A stretch of DNA of 64,000 nucleotides from assembly GCF_030389965.1 (NCBI RefSeq), contig NZ_CP128400.1, forward strand, positions 868,001 to 932,000, in the 5' to 3' direction. The translations under genes were made by a program, and so were the position numbers. This stretch comes from Candidatus Chlorohelix allophototropha. Lineage in GTDB: Bacteria > Chloroflexota > Chloroflexia > Chloroheliales > Chloroheliaceae. Below the pieces are notes generated by a model that saw only the letters and a list, made by a program, of their open reading frames with translations, was not told the DNA's origin and did no database searches. Of the stretch, positions 55,454 through 63,391 are shown piece by piece; position 1 is the stretch's first letter; each line of letters begins with the position of its first letter.

Positions 55454-56674
55454 TTAACCTCGTACCGATGCGGAAACCTGATCCGGCGTTACAACCTGTG
55501 GTTCTTTTTCCTCCGGGTGCAATAGCCAACTAAGAAACATTACCCCTAACGGCAAAAGCGCAATCACAAACAAGGTTTGCCCCAACCCGGCAAAGTCGGC
55601 ATATTTGCCTAACGCTGCGGCACCTAACCCGCCTGCACCAAAACCTAAACCCAGAGTCAAGCCGGATGCCAACCCGATATTATCCGGCATAGTCGCTTGT
55701 GCCATCACCACCGTGAGCGAGGAAGCCGAAATAAGCGCAGCGCCTGCAATCGCCAACGAAATTACCTGAATAAAGCCGCTTGAATTAAGAAATACCAGTA
55801 AAGTGGCAAAGGTAATTAACATCGAGCCGATCATAATTGTACGAGTGCCGAGGGTATCGGCTAAGCGTCCGCCTAATAGCGTACCCGCTGCACCCGCAAA
55901 AAGAAAAGCGGAAAGCAGAAATGCGCCGTATTCCTTGCCACCCGCTTGGGTGACAAAATAGAGTGGGATGAAGGCTACCATCCCGGTTTGAATAACCGAG
56001 CGGAGGCTGATAACACCCATCAAAATTGCCATTGTAACCCGCACGCTCTGCCCATTCGATACTATCACTCTGGTTTTTTTCTTGCCTATTTGACGCGCAA
56101 CAGCCGCCGCCCGGTAACGGGAAAGCAGCGGTTGCAAACGCAAAAGAGCCAGAAAGCCGATTGCGCCCGGTATGAGCAAAGCCAACGCGCCGGGAGTACC
56201 GAATATTGCCACCATAAAAGTGAGATATATCGGACCGAGCGTAAAACCGAGATTGCCGCCTACAAAGAAGAAGGAAACCCCGGTTGCTTTGTTAGGTCCG
56301 CTCACATAATTGGCGTTGCGCGAGCCTTCCGGATGGTAAGCCGCTGAACCAAGCCCGCTAAATATCACCGCCAGCAATACCAACCAGTAATCCGGCATGA
56401 ACAAAACCAGTACCATGCCTACCGCTGCCATTACGCAACCAAGTGGCAGTAGCCATGCCAGTGGTTTTTTATCGCTCAATATTCCGAATAGCGGCTGAAT
56501 AAAAGAAGAGGTGAGGCTATTAAGAGTAATAATCAGAGCAGCAGCCCCGTAATCCAGCTTGAAAGTAGCGTAAAGAAAAGGGATCATCACCGCCAACGAA
56601 CTGGTTTGCATGTCAACGGTCAAGTGCCCAAGCGCCAATGCGCTCAAGCCTATTTTACTGGTTTTGTATTCCAC
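55454..56674 (-). CDS. MFS exporter, fosmidomycin-resistance (Fsr)-like
   Basis: 406 residues with twelve membrane helices. The opening ALGHLTVDMQTSSLAVMIPF and SFIQPLFGILSDKKP, then GLGSAAYHPEGSR, are the Fsr pattern. Drug or small-molecule efflux in exchange for protons is likely. The start is GTG with AGGAG about 8 bases before it. It leads a two-gene operon with the GntR regulator, behind a strong promoter overlapped by a 20-bp palindrome. Confidence 0.87.
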   Translation of the reverse strand: MEYKTSKIGLSALALGHLTVDMQTSSLAVMIPFLYATFKLDYGAAALIITLNSLTSSFIQPLFGILSDKKPLAWLLPLGCVMAAVGMVLVLFMPDYWLVLLAVIFSGLGSAAYHPEGSRNANYVSGPNKATGVSFFFVGGNLGFTLGPIYLTFMVAIFGTPGALALLIPGAIGFLALLRLQPLLSRYRAAAVARQIGKKKTRVIVSNGQSVRVTMAILMGVISLRSVIQTGMVAFIPLYFVTQAGGKEYGAFLLSAFLFAGAAGTLLGGRLADTLGTRTIMIGSMLITFATLLVFLNSSGFIQVISLAIAGAALISASSLTVVMAQATMPDNIGLASGLTLGLGFGAGGLGAAALGKYADFAGLGQTLFVIALLPLGVMFLSWLLHPEEKEPQVVTPDQVSASVRG

Positions 56675-56720
56675 TACCTATACTCCTGAAAATTATAACC
56701 CTGCAAGCGAAGGGATTTTT

Positions 56721-56751
56721 AGATATTATATATAATATCTAATATTGTCAA
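56721..56751 (-). promoter_or_regulatory. promoter with overlapping 20-bp perfect palindrome
   Basis: On the minus strand a perfect TTGACA (56751-56746) is followed by TATAAT (56730-56725) with a 15-base spacer, or TAATAT at 17 bases. The sequence AGATATTATATATAATATCT (56721-56740) is a perfect palindrome covering the -10 region, 47 bases upstream of the MFS start. A dimer bound here would block polymerase. The GntR protein of the same operon is the best candidate. Confidence 0.7.
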
Positions 56752-56772
56752 GAGAAATTTAAAAAACAGATT

Positions 56773-58458
56773 CTAGCGATCCTGTGCGCCTTCTTTTGCT
56801 TGCATCCAGTGGCGGTAAAGCTCGATTATAGCTTCTTCCTGTCTGGTTCCGGCAGCAAACTTTAAAGCATCGAGGAGGTCGGCGGGAGCAGCAAAACGGT
56901 AGCGGTTGCGTTCAAGATAGGTACGAGTAAAGCGGAGAAATACTTCATCCCCATAAGCCTTACGAAAAGCTTGATAGAATAGCCCACCCTTGTTATAAAC
57001 CAATTGGAGATACAGGTTAAAATCCTTCCATGCATAAACGGGTTGCGCCACAATATCATCCTGCCCTGAATCTATCAGATTGCGAAAGCCGTTGAGCATA
57101 TATAAACTCACAATACGCTGCCCTTCAGCCTTACTTTTGAAACGCTCGAAATAAAATATTGGTACATACTGAGTCAGGCTTTCATCCTGCCATGCGTCCT
57201 GCACCTGATCGCTACCCACCAAACCATACCACCATTGATGCGCGGTTTCATGGACTACGGCATATTCCAGACTCAGGGCAGCCGAATCATTATAATAGCG
57301 TGGAGTAATCAGAATCATGGTGGGAAATTCAAAACCGCCAAGACTTGCAAGCGGCGCTTCTGCCATCTTGAACTCAGCATAGGGATATACCACGAATAGG
57401 TCGTTATAAGTTAGCAACGCATTTGCGGCGAAGCCAGCAGCACGTTCGCCCCAAACGTTATCGCGCTCTAGATAGTACCCGGTAACTAAGGTTTCGCCCG
57501 CTTTAAGGGTAGCCGATTGGTAGCGTGGGCTAAGCGTAGCCACCAAATCGCGCACCGGTCCGGTAACAATCCAACTAGTGCGACTGCCATCCCCATTATC
57601 TTTGGCATCGAGTATTTTACCGTTAGCTACCACCACATTTTCAACAGGCGCGGTCAGCCACAAGTTAAAAAAGGAAACCCTTGAATTAGTAATATCACCC
57701 TGCACATTATAAGAGTGGCTATCCCAACCACCATACCGAGTATCGTAAACCGCCACTTGTGGATACCAGAAGGTCAGGGAAAGTAGCTGATTAGCGGCAT
57801 CATATTTGAAATATTCGTATTTGCCTGGTGGCGGAAAATCAAGGGTAAAATCTAGCTCTATCACCACTGTAGCGCCGGGACTTAAGCTATTGAGGTTTAC
57901 CTTCAGTTGTGCGCCTCCGTTTGCCGGAGAAGTTACAGCCGATAGACCGTTCACTCTTACATTTGAAACCTCAAGCGGCTTGCGATAAGTAGGGTCATTT
58001 GGCGCGTTTGCCCACAGCCACAGGTAAAGGCTATCCAGCGTTGTTCCGGTATCGTTGGTGAAAAATAATTGTTCGCTGGCCGAGCCGCTTGCTACTTCCC
58101 CATTTATGTCAAGTTGTAGCGCAAGGTTATAAATCGGGGCGGTCTGGTTCTGCGGCAGCCTAATATCGCCACTATAAGCGGGTAACATTGCTTTTTCTTG
58201 CTGCGACAGATTCGGGCGCGTAATCGTCTGATTAGGAATAGCAGGTTGCCAAGGCAATTTACCCGATGACACAATGGGCGTAGTAGAACTTAGCGTGGTC
58301 GGGTTAACGTTTGCAGTAGTAGTAATCGGTCTAGAAATAACCGGATTGAGCGTGGTAGTAGCAGGATTCGTGGTGATAGACGGTTGCACACTATCTCCAC
58401 AGGCAGTCAGCAACAACCCCATAAGAAGTATGACAACTGACACAATTCGAAATCTCAT
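56773..58458 (-). CDS. M1-family metallopeptidase lipoprotein
   Basis: 561 residues. Lipobox MGLLLTACGD, then a Thr/Pro/Val-rich linker of about 60 residues. The catalytic domain has HETAHQWWYG (zinc His-Glu-His) and the third ligand Glu 19 residues later in DAWQDESLTQY, matching gluzincin M1 enzymes. The N-terminal beta-domain has LYLWLWANAPNDPTYR. It should act outside the cell as an aminopeptidase. It is the last gene of a tightly packed five-gene operon, 6 bases after the mogA-like gene. Confidence 0.88.
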   Translation of the reverse strand: MRFRIVSVVILLMGLLLTACGDSVQPSITTNPATTTLNPVISRPITTTANVNPTTLSSTTPIVSSGKLPWQPAIPNQTITRPNLSQQEKAMLPAYSGDIRLPQNQTAPIYNLALQLDINGEVASGSASEQLFFTNDTGTTLDSLYLWLWANAPNDPTYRKPLEVSNVRVNGLSAVTSPANGGAQLKVNLNSLSPGATVVIELDFTLDFPPPGKYEYFKYDAANQLLSLTFWYPQVAVYDTRYGGWDSHSYNVQGDITNSRVSFFNLWLTAPVENVVVANGKILDAKDNGDGSRTSWIVTGPVRDLVATLSPRYQSATLKAGETLVTGYYLERDNVWGERAAGFAANALLTYNDLFVVYPYAEFKMAEAPLASLGGFEFPTMILITPRYYNDSAALSLEYAVVHETAHQWWYGLVGSDQVQDAWQDESLTQYVPIFYFERFKSKAEGQRIVSLYMLNGFRNLIDSGQDDIVAQPVYAWKDFNLYLQLVYNKGGLFYQAFRKAYGDEVFLRFTRTYLERNRYRFAAPADLLDALKFAAGTRQEEAIIELYRHWMQAKEGAQDR

Positions 58459-58464
58459 GGCTTT

Positions 58465-58971
58465 TTACGGATTTGGAGCGCAATCTGCCGGGTCGCCCAA
58501 GATTTTCTCCAGCGCGTGTGGTAGAGCCGCTAGAATTGCTTCCAGCGATTCGCGCGCTCCTTTAGGGCTTCCGGGTAGATTTATGATAAGGGTTTGCCCG
58601 CGAATGCCCGCAACCGCCCGCGAAATAACTGCCATAGGGGTTTTTTGTAGGCTGGCATAGCGCATTGCTTCTGCCATACCCGGTACTTGTTTCTCAATTA
58701 CATTTAGAGTGGCATCCGGCGTTACATCACGAGGCGCAACACCCGTGCCGCCGGTAGTCAGTATCAGGTTGAGGCGCAATTCGTCCGACCAGCTTTTCAG
58801 TTTGGCTTCGATTGTCAGCCGATCATCAGGGATAATTTCGTAAGCTTCTACCCGAAAGGAATCGCCCAATTTCTCGGTCAATAAATCGCGCAAACCCGGT
58901 GCGCTGGTATCTACCCGCTCACCCTTTGAACCTTTATCGCTCAGTGTAAGTATGCCAACCCTGAACTCCAT
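58465..58971 (-). CDS. mog: MogA/MoaB molybdopterin adenylyltransferase
   Basis: 168 residues from the ATG 1 base after the plsC stop, with GAGGGT at the junction. Signature LILTTGGTGVAPRDVTPDAT and the opening RVGILTLSDKGSKGERVD are clear. It adenylates molybdopterin before metal insertion. No other molybdenum-cofactor genes occur in the window, although a TupA-like protein lies 5 kb away. Confidence 0.9.
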   Translation of the reverse strand: MEFRVGILTLSDKGSKGERVDTSAPGLRDLLTEKLGDSFRVEAYEIIPDDRLTIEAKLKSWSDELRLNLILTTGGTGVAPRDVTPDATLNVIEKQVPGMAEAMRYASLQKTPMAVISRAVAGIRGQTLIINLPGSPKGARESLEAILAALPHALEKILGDPADCAPNP

Positions 58972-58972
58972 G

Positions 58973-59770
58973 CTAACCCTCGTATTTTTCCACCGGGCTT
59001 TTAATGTTTCTGGAATTAGCGCGACGGGCACGTTCTTCTAAAGCTTCGCGCTGGTATTGCGCTTGCCGTTCTACCACTTTAGCGGGGGTATAGTAGCCTT
59101 GATATTCAGGAGGCATTAACTCGGCGATTTTGGACATCATCTGATCGGTAAGTTCTTCAAGGCTGGCTTTACGACCATCTGGAGTTATCCGCGAAAGGTG
59201 ATAGGGTTTACCGATTCTTACTACCACTTTGGGGCGAGAAAAAATACCACGCCTCTTGCGAACAATAAATTCAGTACCGGTAACAGCCACCGGAACTACC
59301 AACGCTTCGCTACTGATAGCTATCAACGCTGCGCCGCTATGTCCCTCGATAAGCTGGTAATCATCGCTGCGGTGTCCCTCCGGATATAGCAGAACCAGTT
59401 CACCTTTTTTCAATAGCTCGGTACTGAATTGCAGAGCCTGACGATCAGGCTTGCCGCGCCTAACCGGATAAGCGCCCATCAACCTCACCAAACCGCCGAT
59501 AAACGGCAAGTTCAGAAATTCGATTTTGGTCATAGTGAAATAGGGGCGGGGCATAATGTTTTGAGCAAAAGGTAAATCCCACATGCTCATATGATTAATT
59601 GTAACCAACACGCCGGTTTTCTGACGCGGCATGTTTTCACGCCCGATAACGGTACAATCGCTTACGACAAATACCACCAGAAACTTTAATAACCAGTTAA
59701 AATAATAAAGCAACTGGTGTGAAATCTTCTGCGCCGGATATTTAATTCTCTGCCACACCTTTTTCAGCAT
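58973..59770 (-). CDS. plsC: 1-acyl-glycerol-3-phosphate acyltransferase
   Basis: 265 residues. Acyltransferase motif I is NHMSMWDLPFAQ (HxxxxD form), motif II lies in TMTKIEFLNLPFIGGL, motif III is YPEGHRSDD and motif IV is VVPVAVTGTE. An N-terminal hydrophobic segment anchors it to the membrane. It makes phosphatidic acid for phospholipid synthesis. Position between cmk and mogA-like genes, with 15- and 1-base gaps, matches the common rluB-cmk-plsC order. Confidence 0.92.
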   Translation of the reverse strand: MLKKVWQRIKYPAQKISHQLLYYFNWLLKFLVVFVVSDCTVIGRENMPRQKTGVLVTINHMSMWDLPFAQNIMPRPYFTMTKIEFLNLPFIGGLVRLMGAYPVRRGKPDRQALQFSTELLKKGELVLLYPEGHRSDDYQLIEGHSGAALIAISSEALVVPVAVTGTEFIVRKRRGIFSRPKVVVRIGKPYHLSRITPDGRKASLEELTDQMMSKIAELMPPEYQGYYTPAKVVERQAQYQREALEERARRANSRNIKSPVEKYEG

Positions 59771-59785
59771 ACCCTACCCTGATTT

Positions 59786-60469
59786 TCAGTCGAGTATTTT
59801 CGCTATTTCAGCCTTAACCCGCTCCAAAACCTGCTCAGGATTCAGGTTATCGGTGTCAATTACAATTGCACCGGGCGCTACCACCAACGGAGAAGCCACC
59901 CGCTGACTATCCAGTTTGTCGCGCTGCTCTAGATTGCGGCGCGCTTGCTCTTCCCCGTTTCCAGTTTGCCGATTGCGGCGTAACGCTCTTACTTCGGGAG
60001 AAGCATCCAGAAAGATTTTAAGTTCGGCATCTGGCAACACTACGCTGGCAATATCACGCCCAATCATAATGATAGTTCCGGCGCGTTCTGCCATTTCACG
60101 CTGCTTCTGCACCAACGCAACCCTAACCTCTGGAATCGCTGCCACCTGCGAAACGATATTTTCCACCTGTGGGTCACGAATCGCCTGACTAACATCTTCT
60201 CCATCCACCAACACGGTATATTGCCGCCCGTCAGCGGCTTCCTGCGAAGTAGCATCCCGTGCTTCAAAGTTGAGGTTTTGTGCCAGACGTTCCATCTCCG
60301 GTACATTTGAAGGTAGCGTTCCGGTTCTCAACACTAATAATGATACTGCCCGATACATCGCGCCCGTATCAAGGTATGGGCAAGCCAGCACTTTTGCCAG
60401 CATCTGCCCAATAGTCGTTTTTCCTACCCCGGCAGTACCATCAATCGCAATTTGTAAGCGTCGAGTCAC
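59786..60469 (-). CDS. cmk: cytidylate kinase
   Basis: 227 residues. The P-loop is AIDGTAGVGKTTIGQ, followed by CPYLDTGAMYRAVSLLVL and the lid region RNRQTGNGEEQARRNLEQRD. DxxxxxFPDA-like binding is seen in MIGRDIASVVLPDAELKIFL. It phosphorylates CMP/dCMP. The start is GTG with GGAGAA upstream. It lies 27 bases after the pseudouridine synthase gene. Confidence 0.95.
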   Translation of the reverse strand: MTRRLQIAIDGTAGVGKTTIGQMLAKVLACPYLDTGAMYRAVSLLVLRTGTLPSNVPEMERLAQNLNFEARDATSQEAADGRQYTVLVDGEDVSQAIRDPQVENIVSQVAAIPEVRVALVQKQREMAERAGTIIMIGRDIASVVLPDAELKIFLDASPEVRALRRNRQTGNGEEQARRNLEQRDKLDSQRVASPLVVAPGAIVIDTDNLNPEQVLERVKAEIAKILD

Positions 60470-60496
60470 GAAGAAAAGTTCTCCTATTTAAGTATA

Positions 60497-62332
60497 TTAG
60501 CTTTTACGATCGGGTCTGCGCCCAGTCCCGTTGCGCGCCGCACCCGGAGGAGCAATGGGTCGCCGCGGCGCTTGTCCACCTCTCCGTTCAGGAGGTCGCC
60601 CCGTACCACGCTCAGTACCTTGATAAGAGGGTTGACCTGTACCATATTTAGGTGGTCGCCCACTCCCTCGTTCAGGACTGTGACCTGTGTCCTGACGTGG
60701 ACTTCGTTCCGGTGTACCATTTCTTCTTCGCTCATTATCACCTTCGGGTTTACGCCAAAAGGCGTGACCACTCCTTCGTTCAGGTGGGCGACCTACGCCA
60801 CGTTCCGCCGAGTTATCGCCTTCGGGCTTGCGCCATGGCGTTTGCTCGCTTCTGCGTTCAGGTGGACGACCCGCGCCTCGTTCCGGCGCTCTGTCGGTTC
60901 TTCTCCCGCTATCACCTTCGGGCTTACGCCATGGGGTTTGCTCACGTCTTTGTTCAAACGGACGAGATGCACCACGCTCTGGCGCTCTGTCGGTTCTTCT
61001 CTCGCTATCACCTTCGGGTTTGCGCCATGGGGTTTGCTCACGTCTTTGTTCGAATGGACGACCCGCGCCTCGTTCCGACGAGTTATCGCCTTCAGGCTTG
61101 CGCCACGGTGTTTGCTCACTCCTGCGTTCAAAGGGGCGACTTACACCACGTTCCGACGCTCTATCCGTTCTTCTCTCGCTATCGCCTTCAGGCTTACGCC
61201 ATGGGGCTTGCTCACTTCTTCGCTCAAACGGACGACCCGCACCTCGTTCCGGCGCTCTATCCGTTCTTCTCTCGCTATCGCCTTCAGGCTTACGCCACGG
61301 TGCTTGCTCGCTTCTGCGTTCGAATGGGCGACTTACACCACGTTCCGGCACTTTATCCGTTCTTCTCTCGCTATCTCCTTCGGGCTTGCGCCATGGTGCT
61401 TGTCCACTGCCACGTTCGGGGCTGCGAGTTGGAGCGCGAGCTGGAAAGCGTTCTTGCGAGATAGGCTGCGAAGAGGTGCGATTGCCATAACGGGGAGTTT
61501 GCCCAAATCCGGTTGCGGGTTCATCCACTCGTTCAACTCTCAGCTTTTTCTCGCCGGCAGCCAGTTCGAGCAAACCTTTCACCTCACCGGCAGTAAGACG
61601 GCGAGATTTGCCGACTACCAAATCTCCAAGTTTTAAGCTTCCAAAACTCACCCTTGTAAGTTGCAACACTGGATGCCCGATCGTTTCCGCCATCAGCCTG
61701 ATTTGGCGCTTTTTGCCTTCGGTCAGAACAAATTTAACCAGCGTATTAGAGCCTTCACGGCGAATAAAATCCACCTGCGCCGGGTGGGTTTTATACATAA
61801 TATGTTCGCCTGTTTCGTGATCTTCTATTGGGATGTCCACCCCGCGTCTAAGAATTGCCAGTTCGGTCATACGCGGGAAACCTTCCAGCAAAGCCATATA
61901 CTCTTTTTCCACGTTATGGCGTGGGTGCATCAAAGCGTTTGCAAAAGTGCCATCGTTGGTCAGCAACAAAAGCCCTTCGGTATCCGCATCGAGTCTACCA
62001 ATCGGGAAAAGACGCTGATCTGACTTAACCAAATCCATAATGGTGGGGCGACCTTGCGGGTCAGTAACGGTGCTGAGATAACCAACGGGCTTATTCAAAG
62101 CTATATATATTTTTTGCGGGGCATTATCCGGCTTTATCGAAACCGCTAACCCATCAACTGTAACTTTATCGGTGGCAGGGTCAATTTTTGTGCCAAGTTT
62201 TTTAACAATCTTACCGTTTACCATTACCCTACCGGCAGTTATCATCTCCTCACATGTTCTGCGGCTGGCTATACCTGCTCTTGCCAGTACCTTATGTAAT
62301 CTTTCGCCATCATCCTCAGATATTATTACCAT
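60497..62332 (-). CDS. RluB-type rRNA pseudouridine synthase with long Arg-rich repeat tail
   Basis: 611 residues from the ATG after GGAG; usual relatives are about 240-300. The S4 RNA-binding domain is residues 8-55, the RsuA/RluB catalytic domain about 70-250 with the active Asp115 in FPIGRLDADTEGLLLL. The remaining 340 residues are a disordered tail. Its core is eight copies of a unit centred on PWRKPEGD and linked by SERRTDRAPERGAGRPF-like segments of 32 or 26 residues. Relatives modify uridine in 23S or 16S rRNA. The tail is strongly basic and probably binds RNA. It heads the operon with cmk, plsC, mogA and the M1 peptidase. Confidence 0.88.
   Translation of the reverse strand: MVIISEDDGERLHKVLARAGIASRRTCEEMITAGRVMVNGKIVKKLGTKIDPATDKVTVDGLAVSIKPDNAPQKIYIALNKPVGYLSTVTDPQGRPTIMDLVKSDQRLFPIGRLDADTEGLLLLTNDGTFANALMHPRHNVEKEYMALLEGFPRMTELAILRRGVDIPIEDHETGEHIMYKTHPAQVDFIRREGSNTLVKFVLTEGKKRQIRLMAETIGHPVLQLTRVSFGSLKLGDLVVGKSRRLTAGEVKGLLELAAGEKKLRVERVDEPATGFGQTPRYGNRTSSQPISQERFPARAPTRSPERGSGQAPWRKPEGDSERRTDKVPERGVSRPFERRSEQAPWRKPEGDSERRTDRAPERGAGRPFERRSEQAPWRKPEGDSERRTDRASERGVSRPFERRSEQTPWRKPEGDNSSERGAGRPFEQRREQTPWRKPEGDSERRTDRAPERGASRPFEQRREQTPWRKPEGDSGRRTDRAPERGAGRPPERRSEQTPWRKPEGDNSAERGVGRPPERRSGHAFWRKPEGDNERRRNGTPERSPRQDTGHSPERGSGRPPKYGTGQPSYQGTERGTGRPPERRGGQAPRRPIAPPGAARNGTGRRPDRKS
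60750..61450 (-). repeat. in-frame tandem repeats encoding the Arg-rich tail
   Basis: Eight imperfect units of 96 or 78 bases, each encoding WRKPEGD. All lengths are multiples of three, so copy-number change would keep the frame. The repeats create long open frames on the plus strand in all registers; these are shadows. Confidence 0.85.
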
Positions 62333-62440
62333 CAATCTCCAGCCTTTGCCAAATATTTTAATTACCATTAAATTATAACAGATAGGTGTGATATAATCGA
62401 ACTATGCTGCACTGAAAAGCACCCTTTTTTGAGGTTTGAG

Positions 62441-63364
62441 GTGACCAAAACGGGTAAAGCACACGATGGTTTTAAAGTGCGCCATACCAGCGCCAGCGAA
62501 GCTTCACTGGTAGCATTTCTTGATTCTGTGCTGCGTAAGACAATGGCGCTAACCGAAAGTGACTGGAAGAATTACCTCGAAGAGATTCAAAAAAGAGGCG
62601 GGGTAGCGTTTATTATAGAAGTGCAAGGCAAAGCGGTGGGCTACGCCGTTACGCCGCCCGTACCCGGTTTACCCAATTATAATAGCCTTACCGGTGGAAT
62701 CTTGCCGGAATATCAACGCAAGGGTTTCGCAACAGCCTTGCTCAAAGAAACCCTCCGCGAATTACAAGCAAAAACCGGCGAGGCGCGCCGGGTAGTTGCG
62801 CGAATCGAACTCAACGACACAGCAATCAAATCTTTTCTGATAAAATCAGGTTTTAGCCTTCAGCATTGTGATATACACATGGAACTGGATAACTTAGACC
62901 GAATTCCGGCAGTTGAAGTTCCTCCGGGTTTCCGGCTTAAGACTTTCAAGCGGGATAGTGACGAAGCTGCCTTCATTGAGTATCATCGCCTAGCCTTCCA
63001 AGATCAGCCTCGTTTCCAGCCCTATTCATTGGAAGATGTAACAGCAGCGCAAGGACCTGATTTTCAGGATGATGATGTAATTTTACTTGAAAACGAGGAT
63101 GGTTCACCTGCCGGCTTTATTTGGACAACAATGCATGGTGATATTGTGCAGATTGAGCCACTGGGAGTCTCGGCACAATGGCGCGGAAAAGGTCTGGGTA
63201 AGTTGCTACTCAACATGGGTTTGCGACATGGGCGGGCGCGGGGCGCTACCGGTGCCGAATTATGGACAGGCGAAGACAATCAGATTTCGATAAACCTCTA
63301 TAAAAAATTCGGCTTCACTATAGCCGGGGGCTTTGCAATTTATTATATAGACATCGGTTCCTGA
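62441..63364 (+). CDS. tandem double-GNAT acetyltransferase
   Basis: About 307 residues from a GTG 6 bases after GAGG; the TTG four codons upstream lies in that site. Two GNAT folds are present: the first (about 12-150) with ILPEYQRKGFATALLKETL, the second (about 160-305) with VSAQWRGKGLGKLLLNMGL followed by NQISINLYKKFGFTIAGGF. Double-GNAT enzymes such as mycothiol synthase arise by duplication; often only one half is active. Here both acetyl-CoA loops look intact. The acceptor is unknown. Confidence 0.85.
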   Translation: MTKTGKAHDGFKVRHTSASEASLVAFLDSVLRKTMALTESDWKNYLEEIQKRGGVAFIIEVQGKAVGYAVTPPVPGLPNYNSLTGGILPEYQRKGFATALLKETLRELQAKTGEARRVVARIELNDTAIKSFLIKSGFSLQHCDIHMELDNLDRIPAVEVPPGFRLKTFKRDSDEAAFIEYHRLAFQDQPRFQPYSLEDVTAAQGPDFQDDDVILLENEDGSPAGFIWTTMHGDIVQIEPLGVSAQWRGKGLGKLLLNMGLRHGRARGATGAELWTGEDNQISINLYKKFGFTIAGGFAIYYIDIGS

Positions 63365-63391
63365 AAACACCCTGATAGGAGAGCAAGGGTA

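Noticed and set aside
60572-61636. Long plus-strand open frames (up to 354 codons, and two more in other registers) opposite the pseudouridine synthase tail
   Set aside because: They come from the Arg/Glu/Pro repeat codons read backwards; no ribosome-binding site, no known domain, and composition is explained by the repeat.
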